A stretch of DNA of 64,000 nt, taken from the NCBI RefSeq assembly GCF_004000885.1, contig NZ_BIMC01000004.1:300875-364874 (forward strand), read 5' to 3'. Shown here one piece after another: positions 51,348 through 61,690 of this stretch. The position numbers were made by a program, and so were the translations under genes. The DNA comes from Paenibacillus glucanolyticus NBRC 15330. Its GTDB lineage: Bacteria > Bacillota > Bacilli > Paenibacillales > Paenibacillaceae. Every line of letters begins with the position of its first letter. Position 1 is the stretch's first letter. The notes beneath the pieces were generated by a model. That model was not told the origin of the DNA. It saw nothing but the letters and a program-made list of their open reading frames with translations, and ran no database searches.

Positions 51348-52772
51348 ATGAGTAAAAAGACAATGTTCGAAAAGATTTGGGATAACCACGTTATTCATCA
51401 GGAAGAAGGCAAGCCGGGTATTTTGTACATCGACCTGCATTTGGTGCATGAGGTGACTTCGCCGCAAGCATTTGAAGGTCTGCGTCTAAGCGGCCGCAAG
51501 GTTCGACGTCCTGAATTGACGTTTGCGACGATGGACCACAACGTTCCAACTAAGGATCGCTTCAACATTACGGATCCGATCTCGAAGCAGCAAATCGATA
51601 CCCTGACCAAGAACTGTCAGGATTTCAGCGTTACCTTGTACGATCTGGATACGATTGATCAAGGCGTTGTGCACGTTATGGGCCCAGAGCTGGGACTGAC
51701 TCATCCAGGTAAAACCATTGTATGCGGTGACAGCCATACCTCCACCCACGGTGCGTTTGGTGCGCTTGCGTTCGGTATCGGTACGAGCGAGGTTGAGCAT
51801 GTCATGGCAACTCAATGCTTGCAGCAGGCAAAAGCAAAGACGATGGAAGTGCGTTTTGTCGGTCATCGCAATCCGGGCGTAACGGCGAAGGACATGATCC
51901 TCGGCGTTATCGCGAAGTACGGAACGGATTTTGCAACAGGCTATGTTATTGAGTATACAGGGGAAGCTATTCGCGAGTTGTCGATGGAAGAGCGCATGAC
52001 CGTGTGCAACATGTCCATCGAGGGCGGAGCAAGAGCGGGCATGATCGCTCCGGACGAGACGACATTCGAATACTTGCGCGGACGTCAATATGTACCTCAA
52101 GGCGAAGCTTATGAAGCTGCGGTAGCGACATGGAAGGAACTTGTGACAGATGAAGGCGCCGAGTTTGATGTGGTTGTTGAATTCGATGTTGAAACGCTGA
52201 TCCCTCAAGTAACCTGGGGAACGAGCCCCGGAATGGGTACTGACATTTCTTCGGCGGTTCCAAACCCGGCGGATTTCAAGACCGAGAATGAGCGCAAGGC
52301 TGCCGAGAAGGCTCTTGAGTACATGGACCTTGTTCCGGGGACGCCCATCTCAGAGATTCCGATTGATTACGTCTTTATCGGTTCTTGCACGAACGGACGC
52401 ATTGAGGACTTGCGTGCTGCCGCATCTGTTGCAAAAGGCCATAAAGTCTCCAGCAATGTGACAGCTATCGTTGTACCAGGATCGGGCCGAGTGAAGATTC
52501 AGGCGGAAAAAGAAGGCCTCGATAAGATTTTTGTTGAAGCCGGATTTGAATGGCGTGAAGCAGGCTGCAGCATGTGTCTTGCGATGAACCCGGATGTTCT
52601 TAAGCCTGGACAACGCTGCGCCTCCACGTCCAACCGTAACTTCGAAGGACGTCAAGGTCGTGGCGGCAGAACGCATCTCGTATCGCCGGCAATGGCAGCA
52701 GCGGCTGCAGTTAAAGGACGCTTCGTGGATGTACGTGACTGGAACTTTGCAGCAGAAGAAGTTGTGAGCTAA
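51348..52772 (+). CDS. leuC: 3-isopropylmalate dehydratase large subunit
   Basis: 474 residues from ATG 51348, with GGGGTGAT upstream; ATG 51345 is equally in frame. Aconitase-family motifs: [45 protein letters not shown] and [11 protein letters not shown], which contribute the cysteines for the [4Fe-4S] cluster. It isomerises 2- to 3-isopropylmalate in leucine synthesis. leuA and leuB are not in the window. Confidence 0.96.
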   Translation: MSKKTMFEKIWDNHVIHQEEGKPGILYIDLHLVHEVTSPQAFEGLRLSGRKVRRPELTFATMDHNVPTKDRFNITDPISKQQIDTLTKNCQDFSVTLYDLDTIDQGVVHVMGPELGLTHPGKTIVCGDSHTSTHGAFGALAFGIGTSEVEHVMATQCLQQAKAKTMEVRFVGHRNPGVTAKDMILGVIAKYGTDFATGYVIEYTGEAIRELSMEERMTVCNMSIEGGARAGMIAPDETTFEYLRGRQYVPQGEAYEAAVATWKELVTDEGAEFDVVVEFDVETLIPQVTWGTSPGMGTDISSAVPNPADFKTENERKAAEKALEYMDLVPGTPISEIPIDYVFIGSCTNGRIEDLRAAASVAKGHKVSSNVTAIVVPGSGRVKIQAEKEGLDKIFVEAGFEWREAGCSMCLAMNPDVLKPGQRCASTSNRNFEGRQGRGGRTHLVSPAMAAAAAVKGRFVDVRDWNFAAEEVVS

Positions 52773-52792
52773 GAAGGACGGAGGAGAAATAT

Positions 52793-53395
52793 ATGCAAGC
52801 ATTTACGAAACTAAACGGTATTGTCGCACCCGTGGACCGGGTGAATGTAGATACAGACGCCATTATTCCTAAGCAGTTTTTGAAACGGATCGAACGAACA
52901 GGGTTTGGCCAGTATTTGTTTTACGAATGGCGTTTTGACGAGGCGGGAGGCAATATCGACAGCTTCTCGCTGAATCAGCCCCGTTATCAGGGATCCACCG
53001 TTCTAATCTCCCGCGCCAACTTTGGCTGCGGATCTTCCCGTGAACATGCACCTTGGGCCATCCTGGACTACGGTTTCCGTGTTGTCATCGCTCCATCGTT
53101 TGCGGATATTTTCTACAATAACTGCTTTAAGAACGGGATCCTGCCGATCAAACTGTCGGAGGAGCAAGTCGAGGAATTGTTTCAGCGTACAGATGCCACG
53201 GAAGGCTATAAACTGAACGTAGATCTGGAGAGCAAAACGATTACCGATGAACAAGGACTTCATATTGACTTTGATCTTGACGAGCATCGCCGCCAATTCC
53301 TGCTTCAGGGCTTGGATGACATCGGTTTGACGCTGCAGCATGAGAGTGCAATTGAAGCCTATGAGAAGAAGCATGGGGACCGTCTGTTCGCTTAA
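52793..53395 (+). CDS. leuD: 3-isopropylmalate dehydratase small subunit
   Basis: 200 residues. [21 protein letters not shown] is the typical start of the swivelling domain, and [20 protein letters not shown] contains the substrate-binding [20 protein letters not shown] precedes the ATG, 20 bp after leuC. It pairs with LeuC to form the isomerase. Confidence 0.96.
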   Translation: MQAFTKLNGIVAPVDRVNVDTDAIIPKQFLKRIERTGFGQYLFYEWRFDEAGGNIDSFSLNQPRYQGSTVLISRANFGCGSSREHAPWAILDYGFRVVIAPSFADIFYNNCFKNGILPIKLSEEQVEELFQRTDATEGYKLNVDLESKTITDEQGLHIDFDLDEHRRQFLLQGLDDIGLTLQHESAIEAYEKKHGDRLFA

Positions 53396-53432
53396 TCTAG
53401 CTAATGACTCTACAAAAGGTTACAAGATTATT

Positions 53433-53470
53433 AAACTTCCATTTCCTGTGTAGGAAATGGAAGTTTTTTT
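53433..53470 (+). terminator. Terminator of leuCD
   Basis: AAACTTCCATTTCCT-GTGT-AGGAAATGGAAGTTT, a perfect 15-bp stem, followed by more T. A small TCCGGCT/AGCCGGA hairpin lies further on at 53533-53553. Confidence 0.92.
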
Positions 53471-53637
53471 TGGTATTATGGAATTAATATGCAGCGGTTA
53501 TGATGGGAACCAACGTTTTATGTCAGTATTTGTCCGGCTGGACCTGAGCCGGAATGCTGATTTACATACTTTTAGCATTTCTCTTTTTTGCTTCATTTGC
53601 TTTTCAAATTCAATCATGGGATGATCGAGGTGGATTC

Positions 53638-55077
53638 ATGAAGAAGTTAGGGTTTGTAATGGTGTTAATAGTCTTCTTGCTGGCGTTTCCAAGGACTGGT
53701 GAAGCCAGTTCTTCAAGTGCAACTATTTTTCTTGATGGGCAACAATTGAATTTGTCTTCGGGCGTCCAAGTAGCCAATATGAAGGGCAATGTGATGATTC
53801 CGATACGCGTAGTGTCAGAGAATCTCGGCTTCAAGGTGGGATGGGAGAAAGCCAGTCAAACCGTAACAGTTGAGAATAGCCAGAAGACGGTTCGTATGGT
53901 GGTAGGCAGCCCGCAAGCAGAGCTGAACGGCGCACCGGTAGATTTGAATTTGGCACCCGTACTGAATGGGCAGACCACACTTGTGCCGCTTCGGTTTGTA
54001 AGTGAGCAGATGGGTCTTGATGTGAAATGGGACAACCAGACCAAAGCGGTATTCCTGTCTAGTTCCATTCCGCCGGTCTCCGAAGTGGAGATTGATCCTG
54101 GCTACGAGAACAATACAGGAAACGAGACGCCACCACCTGTTGAATCGAGTAACCAGCCAGCGATGACGGGGCTTAGCTTTAGCGACAACCGATTAATGAT
54201 TGCTACAGAGGGTGGTGCCATAGCACCGAATGTGTTCAGTGTAACCGGACCAGATCGGATTGTTATCGATCTTCCGAACACGGTATTCTCTGCTTCATTT
54301 TTGGCAGGACATACCGTGAACGTCCAAAGCGGCGGCAATATGGCCGTCACAGACTCCCCTGACGTGACCAACATACGATATGCACTCTTCAGCGATAATC
54401 CTTCAACCGTGCGCATCGTTCTGGATCTGACAGGACCTAAAAACTATGCGGTAACCAATGAATCGGGCATCATCATGGTTGATCTGAACGCTGAGGGGGA
54501 TATCCTGGTACCGCCTGTGCCTCCTGTCAACAGTAACGGCAAGAAGATTGTTGTTATTGATGCCGGCCATGGTGGAATCAAGCCTGGATCGATCAGCCCT
54601 TCAGGAAGGACGGAAAAAGCATTTAATCTGGACGTTTCCCTCAAGGTCGAAGCATTGCTGAAAAAGGAGAAAAATATCCATGTGGTGATGACTCGCAGCG
54701 ATGACTCACACCTTGAGCTTAGTGATCGTGTTAAAATTGCTAATAATTTGAAAGCTGATATATTTGTATCCATTCACGGAAACAGCAACCCGTCCAGCAG
54801 TCCAAATGGTACTGAGACGTATTATACGAGAGATTCAAGCAAATCTTTGGCGAATGTGATCCATAAACATCTGGCAAAAGCGACGGGTCTTAAAGATCGA
54901 GGAGTTAAATACAGCAGTCTTCATGTTACAAGAGAAACAACAATGCCGGCTGTCCTGCTTGAGGTTGGATTCTTAAGCAACAAGGGTGACGAAGCCCAGT
55001 TGTTTAATGACGATTTTCAAAATCGTGTTGCACAAGGCATTGTAGCGGGTATTAAAGAATATCTTAAAGTACAATAA
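53638..55077 (+). CDS. N-acetylmuramoyl-L-alanine amidase, first copy
   Basis: 479 residues from ATG 53638, with GAGGTGG upstream. A signal peptide (LGFVMVLIVFLLAFPRTGEA) is followed by a copper-amine-oxidase-N-like stalk domain (IFLDGQQLNLSSG ... RVVSENLGFKVGWEKASQTVTVEN), a proline/glutamate linker and an AMIN domain (GLSFSDNRLMIATEGG). The Amidase_3 catalytic domain comes last: VIDAGHGG, the zinc glutamate in RTEKAFNL, SIHGNSN and LLEVGFLSNKGD. It cleaves the peptide stem from peptidoglycan. Confidence 0.92.
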   Translation: MKKLGFVMVLIVFLLAFPRTGEASSSSATIFLDGQQLNLSSGVQVANMKGNVMIPIRVVSENLGFKVGWEKASQTVTVENSQKTVRMVVGSPQAELNGAPVDLNLAPVLNGQTTLVPLRFVSEQMGLDVKWDNQTKAVFLSSSIPPVSEVEIDPGYENNTGNETPPPVESSNQPAMTGLSFSDNRLMIATEGGAIAPNVFSVTGPDRIVIDLPNTVFSASFLAGHTVNVQSGGNMAVTDSPDVTNIRYALFSDNPSTVRIVLDLTGPKNYAVTNESGIIMVDLNAEGDILVPPVPPVNSNGKKIVVIDAGHGGIKPGSISPSGRTEKAFNLDVSLKVEALLKKEKNIHVVMTRSDDSHLELSDRVKIANNLKADIFVSIHGNSNPSSSPNGTETYYTRDSSKSLANVIHKHLAKATGLKDRGVKYSSLHVTRETTMPAVLLEVGFLSNKGDEAQLFNDDFQNRVAQGIVAGIKEYLKVQ

Positions 55078-55117
55078 CTTGTACAGGATTTGATGAACTT
55101 AGAGGGGGACAAAAACG

Positions 55118-55801
55118 ATGAACAAAAAATATTGGATGACAGGATTGCTGGCGCTTCTGCTTGCGTTTAGCGCCGGATGTGGACAAAAGCCGGCTGCAGC
55201 CCCCGCCGACACGAGTCCGGAGTCTTCATCAGGACAAGCGCAAACGCCTCAGGAGGATCCTGATCATGCGGCAACTGGTGATCTTAACGAAGCAGCGCAA
55301 ACCGTAAACGCAAGCAAGGGGACAACTAATTCGCCGCAGAATACGGCTGGTGAAGGTACTGGCACCCCAGCCGATACGAAGGACGTGAATGCGACGGAGA
55401 CTCAAGCCAAGAAGGCCAATATTAAACTCTATTATACGGATCCGGAAATCATCGATTTGAAAGAAGCCAGCAAAGAGATTACGTATTCGAATGAAGAGGA
55501 TAAGTATACAAAAGCCTTTGAAGGACTTCAAAAGAGCAGCGATGCGGAACTGAATCCGTTGTGGTCAGAGCAGATCACTCTGAATTCACTCAAGTTTGAC
55601 AAGGGGGCGTTGACGCTGGACATTACCAAGCCGGCCGAGGCTAACCTCGGAGCGGGGGGAGAAATGTTTGCGCTTGATGCCTTACGGAAAACCTTCTTTC
55701 AGTTCGATGAAGTGAAATCCCTTGAACTTCTGGTTGATGGCAATCAGACGGAAAGTTTGATGGGGCATGTAGAGCTTGAACATCCGATGACTCGAAACTA
55801 G
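55118..55801 (+). CDS. GerM-domain lipoprotein, first copy
   Basis: 227 residues. The signal peptide ends in the lipobox FSAGC (Cys21), so it is lipid-anchored. Residues 24-100 are a low-complexity Ala/Thr/Gln/Glu linker. The C-terminal GerMN-type domain contains IKLYYTDPEIIDLKEA, LNSLKFDKGALTLDI, FFQFDEVKSLELLVDG and ESLMGHVELEHPM. GerM domains occur in spore germination and envelope proteins. It lies 40 bp after the amidase. Confidence 0.85.
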   Translation: MNKKYWMTGLLALLLAFSAGCGQKPAAAPADTSPESSSGQAQTPQEDPDHAATGDLNEAAQTVNASKGTTNSPQNTAGEGTGTPADTKDVNATETQAKKANIKLYYTDPEIIDLKEASKEITYSNEEDKYTKAFEGLQKSSDAELNPLWSEQITLNSLKFDKGALTLDITKPAEANLGAGGEMFALDALRKTFFQFDEVKSLELLVDGNQTESLMGHVELEHPMTRN

Positions 55802-55838
55802 TTACAAAGAACTAACGATGAGTTTCATATGAAGGTCC

Positions 55839-55874
55839 AAACACCTATTTCGATTTTTGAAATAGGTGTTTTTA
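55839..55874 (+). terminator. Terminator after the first amidase-lipoprotein pair
   Basis: AACACCTATTTC-GATTTTT-GAAATAGGTGTT, a perfect 12-bp stem, followed by T4. Confidence 0.88.
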
Positions 55875-56002
55875 TGGTAAAAAGGGAACAATTTCGCAAC
55901 TTTCATTCAGACTCGGCGTCTATAGGTTGTCAGGTAATGTCGGACAGGCCGAGTGCAGAAACGCCAATCTATGGCAAAATAATAGGATGGTAGGGGTGAA
56001 GG

Positions 56003-57388
56003 ATGAAGAAGTTCGGTTTTTTAATGTTTCTGGTTGTCATCATGATTGCGTTTCCTAAAATGGCGGATGCGAGTTCGTACAGCGCAAAAATTTACCTGGA
56101 TGGTCAACAAATCAATCTGTCATCTGGCGTGAAGGTGGAGAACAACAACGGCACAGTCATGGTTCCGATCCGTGTCATTTCCGAAAATCTCGGATATAAC
56201 GTGAATTGGAACAAGGCAGGTCAGACGGTAACTGTCCAAGACGGCTCACAAAAAGTAATGATGGTAATTGGGAGCCAGTATGCTGACATTAACGGCCAGC
56301 GTGTACAAATGGCCAAAGCACCCGTTCTGCGCGGTGGAACAACACTGGTTCCGATCCGTTTCATAAGTGAGCAGATGGGACTTGAGGTTAGATGGGACAA
56401 TGCCCAGAAGGCGGTCTACCTTACTTCATCCAACGGCGGGAGTAATCCTGGTGAACAACCTGGAGGAAACACGTCGACGGTGGATGGCCTCAGCTTTAGT
56501 GAGAACAGGCTGATGGTTGCCGTTACAGGGAATGCCAAGCCGAATGTATCTAAATTGAGCAATCCGGATCGTATCGTCATTGATATGGAGAATACGAATT
56601 TCTCGGATACATTCAGCAGCAACGCCAGTTTTAATGATGCAACAAAGAGCGGTCAATTGACGGTTTCGGGATACCCGGATGTGAAAATGGTCCGCTACTC
56701 CTTGTATAACAGCAATCCGATGACTGTGCGCATCGTTATTGATCTGAACTCCGCCAAAAATTACACCGTATCAGGCCCAGAGAACGGATCAGGCCTGTTC
56801 ATTGTCGATCTGAACACAACTACGAACCCTACACCGGATCCGGGTACGGGCGGCAAGAAACTCGTGGTTATCGATGCGGGTCATGGAGACCACGATCCGG
56901 GTGCAATCGGTGTAACCAAGAAGAAGGAAAAAGATTTCAATCTTGCGGTGGCGTTAAAGGTTGAGAAGTTGTTGGCCAAAGAAAAAAATATCCAAGTTGT
57001 CATGACTCGCAGTAACGATACTTTCCTCGAGCTGAAGGATCGCGCGAAGATTGCGAACGATCTGAAGGCAGATGTTTTCATATCGATACATGCTAATAGT
57101 GGCCCTTCCACTGCAAGCGGAACCGAAACGTATTATTACAATGAATCTGACAAAGCGCTGGCGAATGCGCTCCACAAAGAGATCGTTCAAGCCATGGGCT
57201 TAAAAGACCGTGGCGTGAAATATGGCAATTTTCATGTCATTCGTGAAACGAAAATGCCGGGTGCTCTGTTGGAGGTAGGATTCCTGAGCAACAAAACCGA
57301 TGAGAGCAAGCTGTTTGATCCCGCGACGCAGGATCGCGTAGCTGCGGCTATTGTCAGAGGCATTAAAAATTATTTGAAGGTTGATTAA
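56003..57388 (+). CDS. N-acetylmuramoyl-L-alanine amidase, second copy
   Basis: 461 residues with the same architecture as the protein at 53638: signal peptide (FGFLMFLVVIMIAFPKMADA), stalk domain (IYLDGQQINLSSG ... RVISENLGYNVNWNKAGQTV), shorter Gly-rich linker, AMIN domain (GLSFSENRLMVAVTG) and Amidase_3 domain (VIDAGHGDHDPGAIG, EKDFNLAVALK, SIHANSGP, LLEVGFLSNKTD). The HGDxDPGAxG and SIHAN forms are closer to the family consensus than those of the first copy, so this may be the more typical enzyme. Confidence 0.92.
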   Translation: MKKFGFLMFLVVIMIAFPKMADASSYSAKIYLDGQQINLSSGVKVENNNGTVMVPIRVISENLGYNVNWNKAGQTVTVQDGSQKVMMVIGSQYADINGQRVQMAKAPVLRGGTTLVPIRFISEQMGLEVRWDNAQKAVYLTSSNGGSNPGEQPGGNTSTVDGLSFSENRLMVAVTGNAKPNVSKLSNPDRIVIDMENTNFSDTFSSNASFNDATKSGQLTVSGYPDVKMVRYSLYNSNPMTVRIVIDLNSAKNYTVSGPENGSGLFIVDLNTTTNPTPDPGTGGKKLVVIDAGHGDHDPGAIGVTKKKEKDFNLAVALKVEKLLAKEKNIQVVMTRSNDTFLELKDRAKIANDLKADVFISIHANSGPSTASGTETYYYNESDKALANALHKEIVQAMGLKDRGVKYGNFHVIRETKMPGALLEVGFLSNKTDESKLFDPATQDRVAAAIVRGIKNYLKVD

Positions 57389-57428
57389 CGATACGATAGT
57401 TATCGTGATTTGCAGGAGGTGGCTACTT

Positions 57429-58013
57429 TTGAATAAAAAAATATGGTCAGTTGGATTATTGGCAGCCGTCATGCTGGTTGGAGCAGGCTGTGGAGAGAAA
57501 CCGGGCGCAGCACCGGACGATACACCCGGGCAAGTTACGCCTGCACCTGATGATCAAACAGGACAAGGGAACGGCGGAGTTTCCAATGGATCGGGTGGCG
57601 GTAATGAAACGACCACACCGGATGCGAAAACAGAGAGCATCAAAGCCTACTATACCGACCCTGAATTGATGGAGTTGGTTGAAGGCACCGCGGATATTTC
57701 ATATAAAGAAGCCAATGAAAAATACGAAGCGGCATACAAGGCTCTCCAAAAAAGTGATAACGCCGAAATGATTCCCTTGTGGGAGAAAATCGAGCTGAAT
57801 TCGGTGAAGTTCGAAAACGGGTCTTTGACGATCGACGTTACGGTTCCTGATGAAGCCAACTTGGGAGCAGGAGGAGAGTCATTTGCTGTCGATGCGATCA
57901 AGAAAACCTTTTTCCAATTCGACGAAGTCAAATCACTTCAGCTCCTGGTAGATGGTCAGCAGGCCGAATCGTTGATGGGGCATGTCGATTTGGAAAATCC
58001 TATGACTCGGTAA
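57429..58013 (+). CDS. GerM-domain lipoprotein, second copy
   Basis: 194 residues from TTG 57429, with AGGAGGT 8 bases upstream. Lipobox LVGAGC (Cys21), a shorter Gly/Asp/Thr linker, then the GerM-type domain IKAYYTDPELMELVEG, LNSVKFENGSLTIDV, FFQFDEVKSLQLLVDG and ESLMGHVDLENPM. It is clearly paralogous to 55118. The SLH-protein gene starts 78 bp later without a visible terminator. Confidence 0.86.
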   Translation: MNKKIWSVGLLAAVMLVGAGCGEKPGAAPDDTPGQVTPAPDDQTGQGNGGVSNGSGGGNETTTPDAKTESIKAYYTDPELMELVEGTADISYKEANEKYEAAYKALQKSDNAEMIPLWEKIELNSVKFENGSLTIDVTVPDEANLGAGGESFAVDAIKKTFFQFDEVKSLQLLVDGQQAESLMGHVDLENPMTR

Positions 58014-58091
58014 TGATGGTTGAAGGAGATCACGTTCTGCTGTCGAATATTAGTATATGATGAAGCAGTAGTTATTGAGAGGGGAAAGAAA

Positions 58092-60821
58092 ATGGTACTT
58101 AGACACAGCAAACATGTTCATTCCAAAAAAGTGGTCTCCGCCGTCATGGCCGGACTTATAGCATTCGGAGGCGGGGCTTCGATCGTCTCGGCAGATGAAG
58201 AAACGGCAAACGCACCAACAGCAAATGCAGCCCAATCGGCCATTAATGTATTCAGTGATGTTAGTGCCGGTTACTGGGGAGAGAAGTACATTTATCAATT
58301 GGCGGCACAAGGGATCGTAACCGGGAATAACGGAAAATTCCGTCCGAATGATCCTGTAACACAGCAGGAAGCTGTAACGATGGCGATACGGTTTTTAAAC
58401 ATGCAGAATCAATTAAGCAGCGGTGCTGCGACATTACCGACAAATATTAAAGTGAATGATTATTTTACGAAATATGTTGAACTGGCTTTTCAGCAAAACC
58501 TGCTCGACAAGCAAAAGGAATCCGGTTATACGGATCAGAAAGTCATTTGGGGCGCGCAGAAAGCATCCCGCGAATGGATAACCGAAGTGCTTGTCCGTTC
58601 CATTGGACGTACCACGGAGGCCAATGCAGCCAAAAATAAAGCGACAGGCTTTGCGGATAACGCCAAAATAACCCCGGACCGTCTGGGCTATGTTAATGTA
58701 GCGGTTGAGCTGGGGCTTGCCAAAGGGCTCGCCGGCAACAAGTTCGATCCGCAGGGGGCTGTGACTCGTGCCCAGCTTGCAACGTTCTTCAGCCGGGCAC
58801 AAGCCTACATTACGACCAATTATGAGAATCAATACAAAGGCTCCATTGCTTCTCTTGAGAACGGTAAATTGGAGCTGTATGCGGATGGCAAGCTGAATTC
58901 GTTCAAGCTGGATGCTTCCACGGCATACTTTGCATCCGATTCCGAGAAGAGATTGCAATTCTCAGATATCAATCCGTATACACAAGCCGTGGTGGTTGTT
59001 AATAACGGTACGGCTGCCTATGTAGAAATTACGGACGCAACCCAACAGGTGGAGCGGTTCGACCGCACCTATGCAAGGTTGTCGCCCAACAACGTGATTT
59101 GGCTGGATACAGGCAGTACCTTTGAGGAGCTAAGCTACGAAACAACCACCGTATTCCTGGATCAGAACGGCAACAAAATTGATCCGAAAACATTGGCAGC
59201 AGGCAGCCTGCTTACCATTGAGCGTGAAACCTACAGTCCGCAGAAGAAAATCGTGGCTATTCGCGTGAAGAGCGGCCTGGTTAACAAGACTGGAGCTGGC
59301 GTAGTTCAGAACGTTGACACGGCAAACAAAAAAGTAACGCTCAAGGATAGCACCGGTTATGAGGATTCGTACACGTGGGATGATGCAACGGTGATTCGTT
59401 ACCAGAATCAAATCCTGACGCCGGCTGAGCTGAAAACGGGTTTCACCGTGAACTTCACCGTGAAAAACAGCATCTTGCAATCGCTCGAGGTTACGCAAAG
59501 CGTCGATCGAACCGTGCAAGCGACATTGTATTCCGTTGAAGATAACGGAAAGACCATCACCTACAAGCGCAGCGGAAGCACACAGCTCGAAACGAAGTTC
59601 TTGGCGGAGAAGCCTGAGATCATTATGAGCGGCGTAGTAAAGCCGGTGTTGTCCGATTTGTTGGCTGATTCGGTATCCGGCGATCAAGTGACACTTACCA
59701 TCAATGGTGAGGAGAGAATCACCAAGATCGAAGTGACCGGGCGTCAGATGGAGCAACTGGACGCGGTCACCATTGTAAACTATGATTCGAAGACGCATTG
59801 GCTGACGGTCAAGGATGCCAACAACCAGCCTAGAGTCATTATCCTGGATGACAAGACAAAGCTGGAATCTAGCAACGGAACGACGCTTGACAAAGTGGAG
59901 CCGCTGCTTGGCGCAGGGCGCAAAGTGAGTGTGACCTTGATTGGAACCCGCGCGCTGTCATTAGAAGTGGTTTACAAAGTTGAAGGCAAAATCAGCAGTA
60001 TCAACACGTCCAAGAAAATCATTTCCATTCTGTCTGCGAATGGCAAAGTGGAAGAGATACCATATAACAGTGCTCTGATTGTGGATATCTTCGGAAAATC
60101 GAATGCGTCCCTGGCCGATGTACGTGTGGGTGACGAAGTGTCGGCCCAGTTGTCAACCAACCAGGACTACTTGCAGAGCTTAAAGCTCAAAACTTCGGCT
60201 CAATTTGAGGTTGTCTTTACGGAGCCTTCGAAGAACCGAATTCGTGTAAAATCGGGGGGCACTACAAGCGATATTTATACCGACAAGGCTACCTTGACGG
60301 GAGACAGTGGACAAGCGATCCTGCTTGCAGATCTGCGTCCCGGAACACTTGTTAATATCACACTTCAAGGTACAACGGCCGTTGCCGTTGCCGAAGTCAA
60401 ATTGACCCTTGGTGAAGTTACGGGTATAGATACTTCCGGTAATATGCTGACAGTGAAGGATCATTCCGGCAACACTCAGACACTGGGTGTAAGCGGCGGT
60501 GTAAAAGTTGTTAAGAATGGTTCTACGGCAACGAATTTGAGCACGTTGGTCTCCGGCGATCGCGTAGAGATCCGCAAGGACATTCAAGGCGTCACCATCG
60601 TGAACGTCATGGAGAAACTTGAACGTGCATTCTGGCTGGCGAACAACTCGGAAATTCAAGTGAAGCGTAAATCGATTAACGATAATTTCCGGTATGCATT
60701 ATCTGATAAAGTATTTGTTCATCAAGGTGACACTACTTTGTCCGTGCAATCCCTCAAGGAAAATGATAATATTGTACTGTACTTAAACAACGGTGTCGTT
60801 GTAGAGATCGTAAAACAGTAG
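58092..60821 (+). CDS. SLH-domain cell-surface protein
   Basis: 909 residues from ATG 58092, with GAGGGGAAAG upstream. After the signal peptide (cut near IVSA-DEE) come three SLH repeats: FSDVSAGYWGEKYIYQLAAQ at about 54, a degenerate YFTKYVELAFQQNLLD at about 120 and FADNAKITPDRLGYVNVAVE at about 190. They should bind pyruvylated wall polymer. The rest, about 650 residues, is repetitive beta structure with recurring units of the type GxVxxIDTxxKxxTLKDxxG. It is probably a wall-anchored scaffold. Confidence 0.88.
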   Translation: MVLRHSKHVHSKKVVSAVMAGLIAFGGGASIVSADEETANAPTANAAQSAINVFSDVSAGYWGEKYIYQLAAQGIVTGNNGKFRPNDPVTQQEAVTMAIRFLNMQNQLSSGAATLPTNIKVNDYFTKYVELAFQQNLLDKQKESGYTDQKVIWGAQKASREWITEVLVRSIGRTTEANAAKNKATGFADNAKITPDRLGYVNVAVELGLAKGLAGNKFDPQGAVTRAQLATFFSRAQAYITTNYENQYKGSIASLENGKLELYADGKLNSFKLDASTAYFASDSEKRLQFSDINPYTQAVVVVNNGTAAYVEITDATQQVERFDRTYARLSPNNVIWLDTGSTFEELSYETTTVFLDQNGNKIDPKTLAAGSLLTIERETYSPQKKIVAIRVKSGLVNKTGAGVVQNVDTANKKVTLKDSTGYEDSYTWDDATVIRYQNQILTPAELKTGFTVNFTVKNSILQSLEVTQSVDRTVQATLYSVEDNGKTITYKRSGSTQLETKFLAEKPEIIMSGVVKPVLSDLLADSVSGDQVTLTINGEERITKIEVTGRQMEQLDAVTIVNYDSKTHWLTVKDANNQPRVIILDDKTKLESSNGTTLDKVEPLLGAGRKVSVTLIGTRALSLEVVYKVEGKISSINTSKKIISILSANGKVEEIPYNSALIVDIFGKSNASLADVRVGDEVSAQLSTNQDYLQSLKLKTSAQFEVVFTEPSKNRIRVKSGGTTSDIYTDKATLTGDSGQAILLADLRPGTLVNITLQGTTAVAVAEVKLTLGEVTGIDTSGNMLTVKDHSGNTQTLGVSGGVKVVKNGSTATNLSTLVSGDRVEIRKDIQGVTIVNVMEKLERAFWLANNSEIQVKRKSINDNFRYALSDKVFVHQGDTTLSVQSLKENDNIVLYLNNGVVVEIVKQ

Positions 60822-60853
60822 ATTATCTACTTGGGATTGCTCGAGAAACACCG

Positions 60854-60890
60854 TCTTGATGCGGGGATTTCCGCATCAAGATTTTTTTTT
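60854..60890 (+). terminator. Terminator after the SLH-protein gene
   Basis: TCTTGATGCGG-GGATTT-CCGCATCAAGA, a perfect 11-bp stem, followed by T9. Confidence 0.93.
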
Positions 60891-60906
60891 GCGGGAGGGA
60901 ATTCAT

Positions 60907-61593
60907 ATGAATGCGGCAACGGTGCGGCATATTCTGGATACGATGGAGAGCATGTTCCCAGATGCACATTGCGAGCTGGTTCACAGCAATGCGTTTGAGC
61001 TGACCATCGCCGTGCTGCTATCCGCGCAGTGCACGGATGAAACGGTGAATAAAGTGACCAAGGATCTGTTTCAGAAATACAAAACACCTTTGGATTATGT
61101 ATCTGTCCCGATTGAGGAACTTGAACAGGATATTAGACGGATCGGCTTGTATCGCAACAAGGCCAAACATATTCAGAATCTGTGCAGTATTCTGATCGAG
61201 CAGTATGGCGGTGAGGTACCGGAAGCTCATGATGAGCTGGTCAAATTACCGGGCGTAGGACGTAAAACAGCCAACGTCGTGGTCTCCAATGCTTTTGGTG
61301 TACCTGCTATTGCGGTTGATACGCATGTGGAAAGGGTATCCAAGCGTCTGGGACTGGCCGGCTGGAAAGATTCCGTGCTGGAAGTGGAGAAAAAGCTGAT
61401 GAAGCGGGTGCCGCGTGAGGAATGGACGCTGACACATCATCGCATTATTTTTTTCGGAAGGTATCACTGTAAAGCCCAAAATCCGCAATGTCAGGTGTGC
61501 CCTCTGCTGGATGTTTGCCGCGAAGGAAAGAAGCGTATGAAAACCTCAGCAGTCAGGAAGAATAAGGAACAAACGAAAATCAGCAAGAAATAG
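60907..61593 (+). CDS. nth: Endonuclease III
   Basis: 228 residues from ATG 60907, with GGGAGGG upstream. A bifunctional DNA glycosylase/AP lyase for oxidised pyrimidines. The helix-hairpin-helix LPGVGRKTANVV, the catalytic aspartate in AVDTHVERVS and lysine of the HhH, and the C-terminal [4Fe-4S] cysteines CKAQNPQCQVCPLLDVC are present. The last 15-20 residues are a basic tail. In B. subtilis nth follows dnaD; here about 26 kb separate them. Confidence 0.96.
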   Translation: MNAATVRHILDTMESMFPDAHCELVHSNAFELTIAVLLSAQCTDETVNKVTKDLFQKYKTPLDYVSVPIEELEQDIRRIGLYRNKAKHIQNLCSILIEQYGGEVPEAHDELVKLPGVGRKTANVVVSNAFGVPAIAVDTHVERVSKRLGLAGWKDSVLEVEKKLMKRVPREEWTLTHHRIIFFGRYHCKAQNPQCQVCPLLDVCREGKKRMKTSAVRKNKEQTKISKK

Positions 61594-61690
61594 ACAAAAA
61601 AGAAGTTCAGCCGATTCGGTGTGATGAACGCCTTCGAACTGCCAGCGAAGCAGACGAGATCTTTAAGTTAGAATATCGCTCGCCTTTGTC

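Noticed and set aside
59130..59798. 222-codon minus-strand ORF inside the SLH protein
   Set aside because: Antisense shadow of a repetitive coding region, without start signals.
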